Assembly (NCBI RefSeq): GCF_000022145.1
Contig: NC_011891.1
Span: forward strand, 3,144,501-3,208,500
Length of the DNA: 64,000 nucleotides
Direction: 5' to 3'
Source of the DNA: Anaeromyxobacter dehalogenans 2CP-1
GTDB lineage: Bacteria; Myxococcota; Myxococcia; Myxococcales; Anaeromyxobacteraceae
Shown: piece after piece, positions 35,206-45,540 of the stretch
Numbering within the stretch: the first letter of the stretch is position 1
Layout of the letters: every line of letters begins with the position of its first letter
The notes under the pieces: model-generated
What the model was told of the DNA's origin: nothing
The model's database searches: none
Seen by the model: the letters and a program-made list of their open reading frames with translations, nothing else
Position numbers and translations under genes: made by a program

Positions 35206-35211
35206 CTTATA
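35206..35211 (-). promoter_or_regulatory. -10 element of argDF
   Basis: TATAAG on the minus strand, ending six bases before the argD ATG; the -35 is poor (TGGAAC-like at 18 bp). The position predicts a transcript starting at the ATG. Confidence 0.5.
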
Positions 35212-35244
35212 GCAGCCGGGCGGCGGAGAGTTCCAGATCCGCGA

Positions 35245-35260
35245 GCGCCCGGTCGGGCGC
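35245..35260 (-). terminator. Short hairpin after hslU
   Basis: GCGCCC (35245-35250) GGTC GGGCGC (35255-35260): a 6-bp all-GC stem with a 4-nt loop between the hslU stop and argD. It could end the hslVU transcript; no T-run follows. Confidence 0.3.
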
Positions 35261-35275
35261 GCCCGGGCGTGCGCC

Positions 35276-36718
35276 TCACAGGATGTAGCGCGACAGGTCC
35301 TCGTCCTGCGCGATGCCCTGGAGGCGGTCGCGCACGTAGGCCGCGTCCACCACGATCCGCTGCCCGCGCAGCTCCGAGCCCTCGAACGAGAGCTGGTCGA
35401 GCAGCCGCTCCATCACGGTGTGGAGGCGGCGCGCGCCGATGTTCTCCATGCGCTCGTTCACCTCGGCGGCGATGCGCGCGATCTCGTCCACGGCCTCGTC
35501 GCGGATCTGCACGTCCACGCCCTCGGTCGCGAGCAGCGCGGTGTACTGCCGCACCAGGCTGTTGCGCGGCTCCTTGAGGATGCGCACCAGGTCCTCGCGC
35601 GTGAGCGGCTCCAGCTCCACGCGGATGGGGAAGCGCCCCTGCAGCTCCGGGATGAGGTCGGAGACCTTGGCCACGTGGAAGGCGCCGGCGGCCACGAACA
35701 GCATGTGGTCGGTCTTCACCACGCCGTACTTGGTGTTGACGTTGGAGCCCTCGACGATGGGCAGGAGATCGCGTTGCACGCCGCCCCGCGAGACGTCGGG
35801 CCCGCGCACGCCGCCGCCGTCGCCGCCCGCGATCTTGTCGATCTCGTCGATGAACACGATCCCGGCGTTCTGCGCGCGGTCGAGCGCCTCGCGCGTCACG
35901 CGCTCCATGTCCACCATCCGCGCGGCCTCCTCGTCGGTGAGCAGCTCGAGCGCCTCCTTCACGTTCACCTTGCGCTTCCGCTTCCGGCCGCCGCCGCCCA
36001 GCATCCCGAGCAGCGGGTTGTTGCCCAGGTTCTGGACCATGTCCTGGAGGCCCTGCGCCATGTCCTCCATGCCCGGCCCCATGAACGGCATCACCGGCAT
36101 GGCGCGCTCCGAGAGCTCCACCTCCACCAGGTCGTCGTCGAGCGTGCCGGCGCGGAGCTGGGCGCGCGCCTTCTCGCGGGCGCCGGCGGCGGAGCCGGCC
36201 GGGTGCGAGGCGGGCGCGGCCTGCGGCTCGTCGGGCTGCGCGCCGCGGCCGCCGAACGGGTTCCGGAAGCCGAGGCCGAAGCCGGAGCCGAAGCCGAGCG
36301 CGTCGAGGACCTTCTCCTCGGCCGCCTCGCGCGCGCGCTCGCGCAGCTTCGCGATCTCCTCCTCCTTCACGAGCTTGACCGCCGCCTCGACCAGGTCGCG
36401 GATCATCGAGTCCACGTCGCGGCCCACGTAGCCGACCTCGGTGAACTTGGACGCCTCGACCTTGACGAACGGCGCGCCGGCGAGCCGTGCCAGCCGGCGC
36501 GCGATCTCGGTCTTCCCCACGCCGGTGGGGCCGATCATGACGATGTTCTTGGGCAGGATCTCGTCGCGCAGCTCGGGCCCGACGCGCTGCCGGCGCCAGC
36601 GGTTGCGCAGCGCGATCGCGACCGCGCGCTTCGCCTGCGCCTGGCCGACCACGTAGCGGTCCAGCTCCGCCACGATCTCCCGCGGGGTGAGGTCCTGCGG
36701 CTTCGGGCTCGGCGCCAT
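35276..36718 (-). CDS. hslU: ATP-dependent protease ATPase subunit HslU
   Basis: 480 residues. AAA+ unfoldase that feeds proteins to Hsl[18 protein letters not shown] at the N-terminus, Walker [10 protein letters not shown], the I-domain (about 110-245; long, rich in Gly/Pro/Ala and charged residues), Walker B FIDEIDKI, and the C-terminal tail ending EDLSRYIL that docks into HslV. The ATG at 36718 overlaps the hslV stop as TGATG, with GAGGAG upstream; a GTG one codon earlier is possible. Cytoplasmic, hexameric. Confidence 0.96.
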   Translation of the reverse strand: MAPSPKPQDLTPREIVAELDRYVVGQAQAKRAVAIALRNRWRRQRVGPELRDEILPKNIVMIGPTGVGKTEIARRLARLAGAPFVKVEASKFTEVGYVGRDVDSMIRDLVEAAVKLVKEEEIAKLRERAREAAEEKVLDALGFGSGFGLGFRNPFGGRGAQPDEPQAAPASHPAGSAAGAREKARAQLRAGTLDDDLVEVELSERAMPVMPFMGPGMEDMAQGLQDMVQNLGNNPLLGMLGGGGRKRKRKVNVKEALELLTDEEAARMVDMERVTREALDRAQNAGIVFIDEIDKIAGGDGGGVRGPDVSRGGVQRDLLPIVEGSNVNTKYGVVKTDHMLFVAAGAFHVAKVSDLIPELQGRFPIRVELEPLTREDLVRILKEPRNSLVRQYTALLATEGVDVQIRDEAVDEIARIAAEVNERMENIGARRLHTVMERLLDQLSFEGSELRGQRIVVDAAYVRDRLQGIAQDEDLSRYIL

Positions 36719-37263
36719 CACAGCTCCTCGATGGTGAGGTTGCCATTCGTGTAGATGCAGATCTCGGCGGCGAGCTTCATGGCCTCCTCGGCCACCTGGC
36801 GGGCGTCCAGCGCCGAGTGGGCGAGCAGCGCCCGCGCCGCGGCCAGCGCGTAGGGGCCCCCGGACCCGATCGCCGCGGCCGCGCCGTTCGCCACCGGATC
36901 CGGCTCGATGACGTCACCGGCGCCGGACAGCACCAGCAGGTGCTCGCGGTCGGCCACCAGCAGCAGCGCCTCGAGCCGGCGCAGCATCCGGTCGGTGCGC
37001 CACTGCTTCGCGAGCTCCACCGCGGCCCGCGGGAGCGAGCGCGCGTGCTCCTTCAGCTTCTTCTCGAACAGCTCGAAGAGCTGGAACGCGTCGGCGGTCG
37101 CGCCGGCGAACCCCGCCACCACCTGGCCCTCGCCCAGCCGCCGCACCTTGCGGGCAGTGGCCTTCATGACGGTCTTGTCCAGGGTGACCTGGCCGTCGCC
37201 GGCGATCACCACCCTGCCCTCTCGGCGCACGCAGAGGACGGTCGTTCCGTGCATGGGGCGCAT
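36718..37263 (-). CDS. hslV: ATP-dependent protease proteolytic subunit HslV
   Basis: 181 residues. N-terminal-nucleophile threonine peptidase: [13 protein letters not shown] exposes the catalytic Thr after processing. [14 protein letters not shown] and [14 protein letters not shown] are typical HslV. Two ATG codons are available (37263, and 37254 which begins MHGTTV); the shorter form fits the family better, but neither has a clear ribosome site. Coupled to hslU by overlapping stop and start. xerC lies 66 nt upstream. Confidence 0.95.
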   Translation of the reverse strand: MRPMHGTTVLCVRREGRVVIAGDGQVTLDKTVMKATARKVRRLGEGQVVAGFAGATADAFQLFELFEKKLKEHARSLPRAAVELAKQWRTDRMLRRLEALLLVADREHLLVLSGAGDVIEPDPVANGAAAAIGSGGPYALAAARALLAHSALDARQVAEEAMKLAAEICIYTNGNLTIEEL

Positions 37264-37329
37264 GCCCGAGAGGTAGCGCGGCCGCGCCCGGGGGGCAACG
37301 ATTCACGGCGGCCCGCCCCGCGCCGAGCG

Positions 37330-38361
37330 TCAGCGCGGGCCGCGGCCGCCGCGGGCGCTGCGGCCGGGCGCCGCGCCGGGCACGTCGCCTCCGGGTCCGC
37401 CGGCGCCCGCGCCGCCCGCCGCCCCGGCCCGCGCGCGCGGGTGGGCCGCGTCGTAGACCGCCGCGAGCCGCTTCCAGTCGAGGTGCGTGTACCGCTGCGT
37501 GGTGGAGAGCGACGCGTGCCCGAGCAGCTCCTGGATGCCGCGCAGGTCGGCGCCGTTGCCGAGCAGGTGCGTCGCGAAGCAGTGGCGCAGCACGTGCGGG
37601 TGCACGTGGCGCGGCAGGCCGGAGGCGAGCACCCAGCCGTCCAGCCGGCGCGCCACCGAGCGGCTGGTGAGCCGGCCCCCGCGGAAGTTCAGGAACACCG
37701 CGTCCCCGGCGCGGGCGTGGTCCGGCCCCGCGGCCAGCACCGGGCGCGCGCCGTCGAGGTAGCGCCGGAGCGCGTCGGCGGCCGGTGCGCCGAACGGCAC
37801 GATGCGCTCCTTGTTCCGCTTGCCGAGCACGCGCACCAGCCCGCCCGCGAGGTCGAGGTCCTCGAGGTCCAGGCCCGTCAGCTCCGAGACGCGCAGCCCG
37901 CTCCCGTAGAGCAGCTCCAGGAACGCGCGGTCGCGCAGCGCGAGCGGCGCCTCCGTGGCGGCGTCGGGCGTCTCCACCAGCGCCGCGACCTCCTCCTCGG
38001 GCAGCACCTCCGGCAGGCGCTTCGGCCGCTTCGGGCTCGCCACGGCGCGGGCCGGGTTCCCGGGCGCGAGCCCCTCGCGCACCAGGAAGCGGTACAGCGA
38101 GCGGAGCGCGGAGAGCTTGCGGCCGAGGCTCACCGCCCCGGCGGCCCCGGCCTGGCGCGCCAGGAAGCCGCGCACCAGCGCGGGCGAGGACGGCACGAGC
38201 GGCTGGCCCTGGTCGGCGAGGTAGGCCGCGTACTGGGCCAGGTCCACCTGGTACGCCTTGCGCGTGTGCGGCGAGGCCCGCTTCTCCGAGGCGAGGTACG
38301 CGTCGAAGCGCCGGATCTCCTCCGGCACCTCGGGCGGCAGCGCGGACGCGTCGGGCGTCAT
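37330..38361 (-). CDS. xerC: Tyrosine recombinase XerC
   Basis: 343 residues. Resolves chromosome dimers at dif with XerD. N-terminal SAM-like DNA-binding domain (FDAYLASEKRASPHTRKAYQ), then the catalytic domain with Arg in GSGLRVSEL, Lys in GKRNKERIV, HxxR in HVLRH, HASLSTT and the nucleophile Tyr in TQRYTH. About 38 extra C-terminal residues rich in Gly, Ala and Arg are not part of the usual family length. It sits between a lipoprotein gene and hslV, in the xerC-hslV-hslU order of Firmicutes. Confidence 0.93.
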   Translation of the reverse strand: MTPDASALPPEVPEEIRRFDAYLASEKRASPHTRKAYQVDLAQYAAYLADQGQPLVPSSPALVRGFLARQAGAAGAVSLGRKLSALRSLYRFLVREGLAPGNPARAVASPKRPKRLPEVLPEEEVAALVETPDAATEAPLALRDRAFLELLYGSGLRVSELTGLDLEDLDLAGGLVRVLGKRNKERIVPFGAPAADALRRYLDGARPVLAAGPDHARAGDAVFLNFRGGRLTSRSVARRLDGWVLASGLPRHVHPHVLRHCFATHLLGNGADLRGIQELLGHASLSTTQRYTHLDWKRLAAVYDAAHPRARAGAAGGAGAGGPGGDVPGAAPGRSARGGRGPR

Positions 38362-38421
38362 CGGGGATCGCGTACCACCGCGCCGGCCCGGGCGACAGTT
38401 CCTGGCGCCGCCGGCCCCGCG

Positions 38422-40020
38422 CTAGCGCGGCAGCTCGGCCACGTAGGCGCCCTGGCGCTTCTCGTGGAGCACGGCGTAGACGAGGCGGCGCGAGTCCGGG
38501 CCGAGGAGCTGGGCGGAGCCGGGCAGCACGTAGGTGTCGACCCGCGTCAGCTTGCCGTCCTTCCAGACCCCGACGTCGAGCGCGTCGCGGTCCATGCGCT
38601 GCCAGGTGACGAGCAGCCGCCCGGGATCGCGCGGGTCGTACTCGAAGCTCTTGGCTCCGTCCGCCACCCGCTCCGGCTTCGCGCCGGGGGCGAGCCCCTC
38701 GGCCGGCACGCGCTCGACGTCGCAGCCCTCGCCGTTCCGGACGCAGCGGGTCCGGTAGTAGAGCCACCGCGCGTCCGGCGAGAAGGAGAACCCGAACGCG
38801 CCCTGCGCCACCTGGACGGCGGCCGTACCGGGCGGCGCATCGAGCTGCGCCAGCATCAGGTCCACCGAGTAGCCGCCGCGCGTGGTGTGCTGAAGGAACG
38901 CGAGGCGCTTGCCGTCGGCGGAGAGCTCGAGGTCGGTCACGTTCGCGCCGTAGGTGCGCGACGGCAGGTCGAGCCCGCCTGCGCCGGCGGTGCCGGAGCG
39001 GACCCGGGCGTCGAACCGCTCCAGCCAGGCGAGCCGCGGCGCCCGCTGCGCCCAGCACAGCTCGCCCACCTCGCGCGCGAGCACCGCGTCGCCGGGCTTC
39101 GCCACCAGCGCCAGGTGCAGGTCGCCCTGCTTCCCGGGGGTCGCGTCCGCCAGGAACGCGAGGGCGCGGCCGTCGCGCGAGAACGCGAACGCCTGCACCT
39201 CCTTGCCGAGCACCGCCTGGCGCGGTCCGGCCAGGTGGAGCGCGTAGCCGCCCCCGTCCTGCACGGTGTACGCGTACGCGCCGCCCGGCGCGATCGCGTA
39301 GTCGCCGCTCCGCTCCGCCACGCGGCGGGCCCGCCCGTCGGCCCCGACCACCGACAGCGCCGCGCCCGCCGACGCGCCCTGGCGCACCAGCAGGGCGGGC
39401 CCCTCTCCGCCGGACCAGCCCGGCCCCGGCTCGAGCGAGCCCACCCGGTCCAGGCCCGCCACCGGCTCGGGCTCGCCGCCGCCGCGCGACACGAGCAGCC
39501 GGCCGTCGGCGACGAACAGCAGGTCCTCGGTCCCGGGCGCGAAGCCCGCGAACGACACCGCCGTCCCGAGCGTTCGCGGCGCGCCGCCCGCCCGCACCAC
39601 CACCAGCGTGCCCCGCGCGGTCGGGTAGTCGTACTCGCCCAGCGCCGCGAGCGTGGCGCCCGCCGGGCTCCAGAGCAGGCCGTGCGGGAGCGTGGTGACC
39701 GCCCCGGCCACCCGGCGCGCGTCACCGCCCGCGCTCGGCACGAGCCGCACGTCGCAGCTCGCGGTGCGTGGCGGCAGGAACTGCCCGCGCGCCTCGTTGC
39801 AGCCCTCGAGCACCGCCAGCCAGGCGCCGTCCGCCGACGCCTTCACGGCGCGCACCGGACCGCGCAGCACGGCGCGCCCCGCGGCGCTCCCGGCGGCGGC
39901 GCCCGGCTCCTGCTTCGCGGGGCAGCCGGCGGCGGCGAGCGCGAGCGCCAGCGCGGCGGCGCGGGTCAGCCCGCGGCGGGAGCCGCGGGGACGGCGGTGG
40001 GCGGGGCGGAGTCGATCCAC
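38422..40020 (-). CDS. Lipoprotein with WD40/PD40-like beta-propeller repeats
   Basis: 532 residues. N-terminus Arg-rich, then a lipobox (ALAAAGC) at about residue 33. The rest reads as repeated beta-propeller blades ([71 protein letters not shown]), like TolB/PD40 repeats. The function is unknown; a propeller lipoprotein usually binds other envelope proteins. It starts inside trmFO (GTG at 40020, 55-bp overlap), an unusually long overlap, so the true start may be nearer 39969. It interrupts the trmFO-xerC pair. Confidence 0.75.
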   Translation of the reverse strand: MDRLRPAHRRPRGSRRGLTRAAALALALAAAGCPAKQEPGAAAGSAAGRAVLRGPVRAVKASADGAWLAVLEGCNEARGQFLPPRTASCDVRLVPSAGGDARRVAGAVTTLPHGLLWSPAGATLAALGEYDYPTARGTLVVVRAGGAPRTLGTAVSFAGFAPGTEDLLFVADGRLLVSRGGGEPEPVAGLDRVGSLEPGPGWSGGEGPALLVRQGASAGAALSVVGADGRARRVAERSGDYAIAPGGAYAYTVQDGGGYALHLAGPRQAVLGKEVQAFAFSRDGRALAFLADATPGKQGDLHLALVAKPGDAVLAREVGELCWAQRAPRLAWLERFDARVRSGTAGAGGLDLPSRTYGANVTDLELSADGKRLAFLQHTTRGGYSVDLMLAQLDAPPGTAAVQVAQGAFGFSFSPDARWLYYRTRCVRNGEGCDVERVPAEGLAPGAKPERVADGAKSFEYDPRDPGRLLVTWQRMDRDALDVGVWKDGKLTRVDTYVLPGSAQLLGPDSRRLVYAVLHEKRQGAYVAELPR

Positions 40021-41327
40021 GGTGCCAGCTCCTTGCGCGCCCGCTCCACGTGGGCCTCCTTGCGGCCGGCCTTGCCGCGGTGGCGCCCGGTGAGCGGAGG
40101 GAACAGCGCGAAGACCACGTTGCTCGGCTGGTAATCGTACCCCGGCGGATGCGCCTCGCCGGTGAGATGTCGATGGAGGGCGCCGAGGGCGGTCGCCGGC
40201 GGGGGCGGCCGGAAGGCGCGCCCCGCCAGCCGGTCCAGCACCGCCCGCGCCGCCATCAGCCCGCAGGCGGCCGACTCCACGTACCCTTCCACCCCGGTGA
40301 TCTGCCCGGCCAGGAACAGGTGCGGGGCGGCGCGAACCGACAGGTCCGGCGCGAGGACGCGCGGGGCGTCCACGAACGTGTTGCGGTGGATCTGGCCGAG
40401 CCGGACGAACTCGGCGTTCGCGAGGCCGGGGAGGAAGGCGCGGAAGATCCGGCGCTGCTCCGGCCAGGTGAGGCGGGTCTGGAAACCGACCAGGTTCCAG
40501 GCGGTGCCGTCCACGTCCTCGCGGCGGAGCTGCACCACGGCGTGCGGCCGGCGCCCGGTGCGCGGGTCCTCGAGCCCCACCGGCTTCAGCGGGCCATGGG
40601 CGAGGACCTCCAGCCCGCGCTCCGCCATGACCTCGATCGGCAGGCAGCCCTCGAAGTAGCGCGGCTCCTCGAACCCGTGCGCAGCGACCTTCTCGCCCTG
40701 GAGCAGCGCCTCCACGAACGCGTGGTACTGCGCCTCGTCGAGCGGCAGGTTCAGGTAGTCGTCGCCGCTCCCCTTGCCGTAGCGGGAGCGCGCGTACGCG
40801 ATGCTCCGGTCGATCGACTCCGCCGCCACGATGGGCGCGATGGCGTCGTAGAAGTGCAGGCGCCCGCCGGTGGTCTCGGCGAGGCGCGCCGCGAGCGCGT
40901 CGGCGGTGAGCGGCCCGGTGGCGATCACCGCCAGCGCGGGCGGCGGCGGCAGCTCCTCCAACTCGCGGTGGACGATCCGCACGCCGGCGTGACCCGTGAG
41001 CCGCGCGGTGACCGCCTCGCTGAACCGCTCGCGGTCGACCGCGAGCGCGTCACCGGCCGGCACGCGCGTCTCGTCGGCGCAGCCGAGCACGAGGCTGCCG
41101 AGGCGGCGCAGCTCCTCGTGGAGCAGGCCGACCGCGTTGAGCGGGTTGTCGGACCGGAGCGAGTTGGAGCAGACCAGCTCGGCGAGGCCGGGCAGGACGT
41201 GCGCCGGCGAGCGGCGCTCGGGCTTCATCTCCACGAGCTCGACGGCGACGCCAGCGCGCGCGAGCTGCCACGCCGCCTCGGTCCCCGCCAGCCCTCCCCC
41301 GATCACGGTCACCCGCGTGTCGCCCAT
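39966..41327 (-). CDS. trmFO: Folate/FAD-dependent tRNA (uracil-5-)-methyltransferase TrmFO
   Basis: 453 residues. Makes m5U54 in tRNA using methylene-THF and FADH2. FAD motif [16 protein letters not shown] at residues 8-23, [31 protein letters not shown] (family signature), [14 protein letters not shown], and the C-terminal [17 protein letters not shown]. Homologues are the gid genes adjacent to topA in Firmicutes. The Pro/Ala-rich last 15 residues overlap the lipoprotein gene. Confidence 0.95.
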   Translation of the reverse strand: MGDTRVTVIGGGLAGTEAAWQLARAGVAVELVEMKPERRSPAHVLPGLAELVCSNSLRSDNPLNAVGLLHEELRRLGSLVLGCADETRVPAGDALAVDRERFSEAVTARLTGHAGVRIVHRELEELPPPPALAVIATGPLTADALAARLAETTGGRLHFYDAIAPIVAAESIDRSIAYARSRYGKGSGDDYLNLPLDEAQYHAFVEALLQGEKVAAHGFEEPRYFEGCLPIEVMAERGLEVLAHGPLKPVGLEDPRTGRRPHAVVQLRREDVDGTAWNLVGFQTRLTWPEQRRIFRAFLPGLANAEFVRLGQIHRNTFVDAPRVLAPDLSVRAAPHLFLAGQITGVEGYVESAACGLMAARAVLDRLAGRAFRPPPPATALGALHRHLTGEAHPPGYDYQPSNVVFALFPPLTGRHRGKAGRKEAHVERARKELAPWIDSAPPTAVPAAPAAG

Positions 41328-41533
41328 GCGCCCCTTTCCGTCTCCGTCCGCCCCGGCCGGTCGCCCGCCCTGCAGGCGCTCTCCGTCGCCTCGTCCGGGC
41401 GACCGTCCTGGCCGCGCGCCCGCAGGGTGCGCAACGTCACGAGGGAGCGCGCACGGCCCGGGACGAGGCGGCGACGGAGGGGATGGCCGGGCCGGGCGCG
41501 CTCCATCTATCGCCGCTGCGAAAGGAACGCAAC

Positions 41534-41917
41534 GTGAGCGACAACGACCTCGGGCCCCTGCGAGCCCAGCTGCTCCGCCGGCGCGGCACGCTCCTCGAGA
41601 CCTCGCGCCGGGCCAGCGCCGAGCTCGACGCGCTGCGGTCGGCCGATCGCGACCCGGAGTTCGAGGAGGGTGCGCAGGCCGAGCACGAGCAGTACACGCT
41701 CGCGCGCCTCGGCGAGAACCAGCGCCGCGAGCTGGTCCAGATCGACGCGGCCATCGCGCGCATCGACGCCGGGGAGTACGGCATCTGCCGCGACTGCGAG
41801 CAGGACATCGACCCGCGCCGCCTCGCCGCCCTCCCGTACGCGGTGCTCTGCACCGAGTGCGCGCAGCGCCGGGAGCGGGCGCAGTTCGCGCTCCAGGGCG
41901 AGCCGCCCACGATGTAG
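41534..41917 (+). CDS. DksA/TraR-type C4 zinc-finger protein
   Basis: 127 residues from a GTG at 41534 with AAGGA upstream. A long N-terminal helix pair ([46 protein letters not shown]) ends in a C4 zinc finger (CRDC ... CTEC, in [16 protein letters not shown] and LCTECA), as in DksA/TraR proteins that enter the RNA polymerase secondary channel. The coiled-coil tip acidic residues ([11 protein letters not shown]) differ from E. coli DksA. It is the only plus-strand gene in the dprA-to-hslU block, and a strong shared hairpin separates it from topA. Confidence 0.88.
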   Translation: MSDNDLGPLRAQLLRRRGTLLETSRRASAELDALRSADRDPEFEEGAQAEHEQYTLARLGENQRRELVQIDAAIARIDAGEYGICRDCEQDIDPRRLAALPYAVLCTECAQRRERAQFALQGEPPTM

Positions 41918-41935
41918 CCCGTGTCCCGGGCGCGA

Positions 41936-41972
41936 CGAAGGCCGGCCCGGGGAGCCCCGGCGCCGGCCTTCG
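41936..41972. terminator. Bidirectional terminator between the DksA-like gene and topA
   Basis: Perfect 11-bp stem CGAAGGCCGGC (41936-41946) / GCCGGCCTTCG (41962-41972), extended inside by CCGGG/CCCGG, forming one of the strongest hairpins in the window. It lies between two convergent genes and can serve both. Confidence 0.75.
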
Positions 41973-41996
41973 CCTGTCCGCGGCGGTCGCGGATCG

Positions 41997-44492
41997 CTAC
42001 GCCTTGACCGGCTCCGCCCGGGCCGCCTCCGCGCCGCCCTCGCGCGGCTCGGCCTCGCGCCGGTAGCCGCACTCCTTGTTCGGGCACGCGACGAACGGGC
42101 CGGTCTTCTTCGAGTACTTGTCCAGCAGGTAGGCGCTGCCGCACTGCGGGCAGGTCTCGTTGCGCGGGCGGTCCCAGGCCACGAAGTCGCACTTGGGATA
42201 CGACGAGCAGCCGTAGAACGTCTTGCCGCGGCGGGAGCGCTTCTCGCTGATGTAGCCGCCGCAGCCCTTCGGGCAGGTCACGCCGATCGAGACGGGCTTG
42301 GTGCCCTTGCAGTCCGGGTAGCGCGTGCAGGCGAGGAACCGGCCGAAGCGGCCGCGCTTCATCACCATGTCCGCGCCGCACTCCGGGCACTTGTCCTCGA
42401 CCGGAACGTCCTCCTCCTTCTCCGGGACGATGTTCCCGTCCTCGCGCCGGAAGTTCATGGTGTTCCGGCACTCCGGGTACCCGGGGCAGGCGAGGAACTC
42501 GCCGTTGCGGCCCCACTTGATGACCATCTTGTGCTGGCCGCACTTCTCGCAGGTGATGTCGGTCTCGATGGCCTGCGCCTTCACGTTGCGCATGGCCTCG
42601 TCCGCCTTGGCGAGGTCCTCCTTGAACTTCGAGTAGAACTCCTCCAGCACCTGCTGCCAGCCGGCGGCGCCCTCCTCGATGCCGTCGAGCTTCTCCTCCA
42701 TCCCGGCGGTGAACGCGATGTCCATCTCGCGCGGGAACGCCCGCACCAGCTCGTCGGTCACCAGGACGCCGAGGTGGGTCGGCTTGAACTGCTTCTCGAG
42801 CTTCTCGACGTAGCCCTTCTCCTGGATCGTGTCGAGGATGGCCGCGTACGTGGAGGGCCGGCCGATGCCGCGCTCCTCCATCTCCTTCACCAGCGACGAC
42901 TCGTTGAACCGCGGCGGCGGCTGCGTGAAGTGCTGCTCGGGCAGCAGCTTCAGCAGGCGCAGCTCCATCCCGGCCTCGAGCGGCGGGAGCTGGCGGTCCT
43001 CGGCGCGGGCCACCGGCTCGGCGGCGTCGCCGTTCGTCTTCTCCTCCTCGGCCCCGGCCTCCTCCTCGGGCGGCTTCGCCCCGTAGACGGCGAGGTAGCC
43101 GGGGAACTTGAGGATCGACCCGGTGGCCCGGAACACCGCGCGGCCGGCGGCGATGTCGGCCGAGGTCTGGTCGTAGATCGCCGGCACCATCTGGCACGCC
43201 ACGAACCGGTTCCAGATGAGCTCGTAGAGCCGGTACATGTCGCGCTCGCCCATCTGGTCGAAGAACGGCGCCACGCGGTCCGGCGTCCAGTCCATCGAGG
43301 TGGGGCGCACCGCCTCGTGCGCCTCCTGGGCGGCCTTCGCCTTCGTCTTGTAGACGTTGGCCTGCTCCGGCAGGTGGTCCGTCCCGTACGCCTGCTGGAT
43401 GTGGGCGCGCACCGCGTCCACCGCCTCGGTGGCGAGCCGCACCGAGTCGGTGCGCATGTACGTGATGAGGCCGATGGCCCCCTCGTCGCCGAGCTCGACG
43501 CCCTCGTAGAGCTTCTGCGCGAGCGTCATGGTCTTCTTCGGGCTGAAGCCGAGGCGGTTCGCCGCCTCCTGCTGCAGCTTCGCGGTGGTGAAGGGCGGCG
43601 GCGGGTTGCGCTTGCGCTCCTTGCGGTCCACCGACGCGACCAGGTAGCGCGCGCCCTCCAGGTCCTTCACCAGCGCCTGGGTCTCCTCGCCCTGCTTCAG
43701 GTCGGCCTTCTGGCCGTCCACCTTGAAGATCTTGGCGCGGAAGTCGGGCGGGACGCGCGCGGCGAGGTCGGCGTCGAGCGACCAGTACTCCACCGGCACG
43801 AACGCCTCGATCTCGCGCTCGCGCTCCACCACCAGCCGCACCGCCACCGACTGCACCCGGCCGGCGGACAGGCCGCGGCGGACCTTCTTCCAGAGGATGG
43901 GGCTGATCTGGTAGCCGACCAGGCGATCGAGGATCCGGCGGGCCTGCTGCGAGTCGAACTTCTTGCGGTCGAGGTCGAGCGGCTTCTCGATGGCCTTCTG
44001 GATGGCCGTCTTGGTGATCTCGTTGAAGAGCACCCGGCGCACCCGGGCGTCGCCGCCCTCGGCGCCGAGCTCCTCGGAGATGTGCCAGGCGATGGCCTCG
44101 CCCTCGCGATCGGGGTCGGTCGCGAGGAAGACGTGGTCGGCGGTCCGCGCCGCGCGCTTGATCTCCGAGAGGACCTTCGCCTTCCCCTTGATGACGTCGT
44201 ACTCGGGGAGGAAGCCCTTCTCGACGTCCACGCCGATCTTCGACTTGGGCAGATCCTTCACGTGACCGACCGACGCCTTCACGTCGAACGACCGCCCCAG
44301 GTACTTCTTGATGGTCTTCGCCTTCGCGGGCGACTCCACCACCACCAGGCTGGTCCCGGTGGAGGTCTTCCGCGCTGGGCGGCGGGGGGTCTTCGGGGCT
44401 TCCGCCTCGGCGACGGCCGTCGCTTCCTTCGGGGCCGCCGCGGCCTTCTTCTTCTTGACCGCGACCGCGCCCGTCTTCGGCTCTCTCGCCAT
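41997..44492 (-). CDS. topA: DNA topoisomerase I
   Basis: 831 residues. Relaxes negative supercoils. An N-terminal Lys/Ala-rich extension of about 45 residues precedes the Toprim domain (SLVVVESPAKAKTIKKYLG; DPDREGEAIAWH binds Mg2+). Catalytic Tyr in GLITYMRTDSVRL. The C-terminus has four Cys4 zinc ribbons, starting CEKCGQHK, CPECGAD, CPKGCGGY and CPQCGSA. The DNA-binding region contains an unusual acidic Glu-rich insert (EEEAGAEEEKTNGD) at about 470-485. Starts four bases from the dprA stop, so co-transcribed with it. Confidence 0.96.
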   Translation of the reverse strand: MAREPKTGAVAVKKKKAAAAPKEATAVAEAEAPKTPRRPARKTSTGTSLVVVESPAKAKTIKKYLGRSFDVKASVGHVKDLPKSKIGVDVEKGFLPEYDVIKGKAKVLSEIKRAARTADHVFLATDPDREGEAIAWHISEELGAEGGDARVRRVLFNEITKTAIQKAIEKPLDLDRKKFDSQQARRILDRLVGYQISPILWKKVRRGLSAGRVQSVAVRLVVEREREIEAFVPVEYWSLDADLAARVPPDFRAKIFKVDGQKADLKQGEETQALVKDLEGARYLVASVDRKERKRNPPPPFTTAKLQQEAANRLGFSPKKTMTLAQKLYEGVELGDEGAIGLITYMRTDSVRLATEAVDAVRAHIQQAYGTDHLPEQANVYKTKAKAAQEAHEAVRPTSMDWTPDRVAPFFDQMGERDMYRLYELIWNRFVACQMVPAIYDQTSADIAAGRAVFRATGSILKFPGYLAVYGAKPPEEEAGAEEEKTNGDAAEPVARAEDRQLPPLEAGMELRLLKLLPEQHFTQPPPRFNESSLVKEMEERGIGRPSTYAAILDTIQEKGYVEKLEKQFKPTHLGVLVTDELVRAFPREMDIAFTAGMEEKLDGIEEGAAGWQQVLEEFYSKFKEDLAKADEAMRNVKAQAIETDITCEKCGQHKMVIKWGRNGEFLACPGYPECRNTMNFRREDGNIVPEKEEDVPVEDKCPECGADMVMKRGRFGRFLACTRYPDCKGTKPVSIGVTCPKGCGGYISEKRSRRGKTFYGCSSYPKCDFVAWDRPRNETCPQCGSAYLLDKYSKKTGPFVACPNKECGYRREAEPREGGAEAARAEPVKA

Positions 44493-44495
44493 CCT

Positions 44496-45458
44496 CTAGA
44501 TCCCCTCTCGACTGCGGCGCAGAAAGTAATGGCCCGGCCGCTGCTCGCACAGACCTTCCAGCTCGAGCGTCAGGAGCCCCGCCAGCGCGGCTCCCACCGG
44601 GATGCCCGCCTCGCGGGCGAGCTCGTCGGCGTGGCGCGGCCGCCGGCCCAGCGCCCGGAGCAGCGCCGTGCCCCGGTCGTCGAGCGCCGGCAGCGGCGCC
44701 TGGACCGGCGCGGCGGCCGCGAGGCCCAGCCCCGCCAGCACGTCCGCCGCGCTCGACGCCACCCCGGCGCCCTCGCGCAGCAGCGCGAGCGGCCCCGCCG
44801 ACAGCGCGTCGCGCACGTCGCCCGGCACCGCGAACACCTTCACGCCCTGCGCGCGGGCCCAGGAGGCGGTGATGAGCGAGCCGCTCCCGGGGCGCGCCCG
44901 CACCACCACCACCGCGTCGGCCAGCGCCGCGATGATCCGGTTGCGGGCCGGGAAGTGGCGCGGAAGCCCGGGGCTCCCGTCGGGCAGCTCGGACACGAGC
45001 GCGCCGCCCGTCTCGAGGATGCCCTCGAACAGCGCGCGGTGCTGGCGCGGGTACACCACGTCCACGCCGGTGCCCAGCACCGCGACCGTGTGGCCCCCGG
45101 CCTCGAGCGCGCCGCGGTGGGCCGCGGCGTCCACCCCCACGGCGCCGCCGGAGACCACGGAGACCCCTGCACGCGCCAGCCCGGCCGCCAGGTCGCGGGC
45201 CAGCAGCTCGCCGTACTCGTCCGTCGCCCGGGCGCCGACCAGCGCGACGCTGCAGGCCGCCGTCCCCAGCTCGCCGCGCACGCGGAGCTGCCCCGGCGCC
45301 TCCGCGAGGCGCGCCAGGCGCTCAGGATAGTGGCCGTCTCCGGGCCGGAGGGTGCGCGCGTCGAGGGACAAGGGATTACCGCGGTTCGAGGCGGTGAAGG
45401 CGGGCCATATACCCGCGGGGTCCCACAGCGTCAAGCGAGGCGCCAGTGACGCATGCAT
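44496..45458 (-). CDS. dprA: DNA-processing protein DprA (Smf)
   Basis: 320 residues from ATG 45458; the homologous part begins near residue 30 (LSLDARTLRPGDGHYP), where a TTG is also possible. Rossmann-like DprA core: ALVGARATDEYG, VSVVSGGAVGVDAAAHRGALE, GTGVDVVYP and the ssDNA-binding PARNRIIAALADAVVVV. A winged-helix-like C-terminus follows. It lacks the N-terminal SAM domain of many homologues. DprA loads RecA on incoming DNA during transformation; whether this species is competent is not shown here. Confidence 0.9.
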   Translation of the reverse strand: MHASLAPRLTLWDPAGIWPAFTASNRGNPLSLDARTLRPGDGHYPERLARLAEAPGQLRVRGELGTAACSVALVGARATDEYGELLARDLAAGLARAGVSVVSGGAVGVDAAAHRGALEAGGHTVAVLGTGVDVVYPRQHRALFEGILETGGALVSELPDGSPGLPRHFPARNRIIAALADAVVVVRARPGSGSLITASWARAQGVKVFAVPGDVRDALSAGPLALLREGAGVASSAADVLAGLGLAAAAPVQAPLPALDDRGTALLRALGRRPRHADELAREAGIPVGAALAGLLTLELEGLCEQRPGHYFLRRSREGI

Positions 45459-45540
45459 GGGGCGTGCACGGAAACGCCCCGGGAAGACGGGGCAATCCCC
45501 CGCCCGCCCGGCCGCCGCACGGCCTCGCCCGCCGGGCCGC

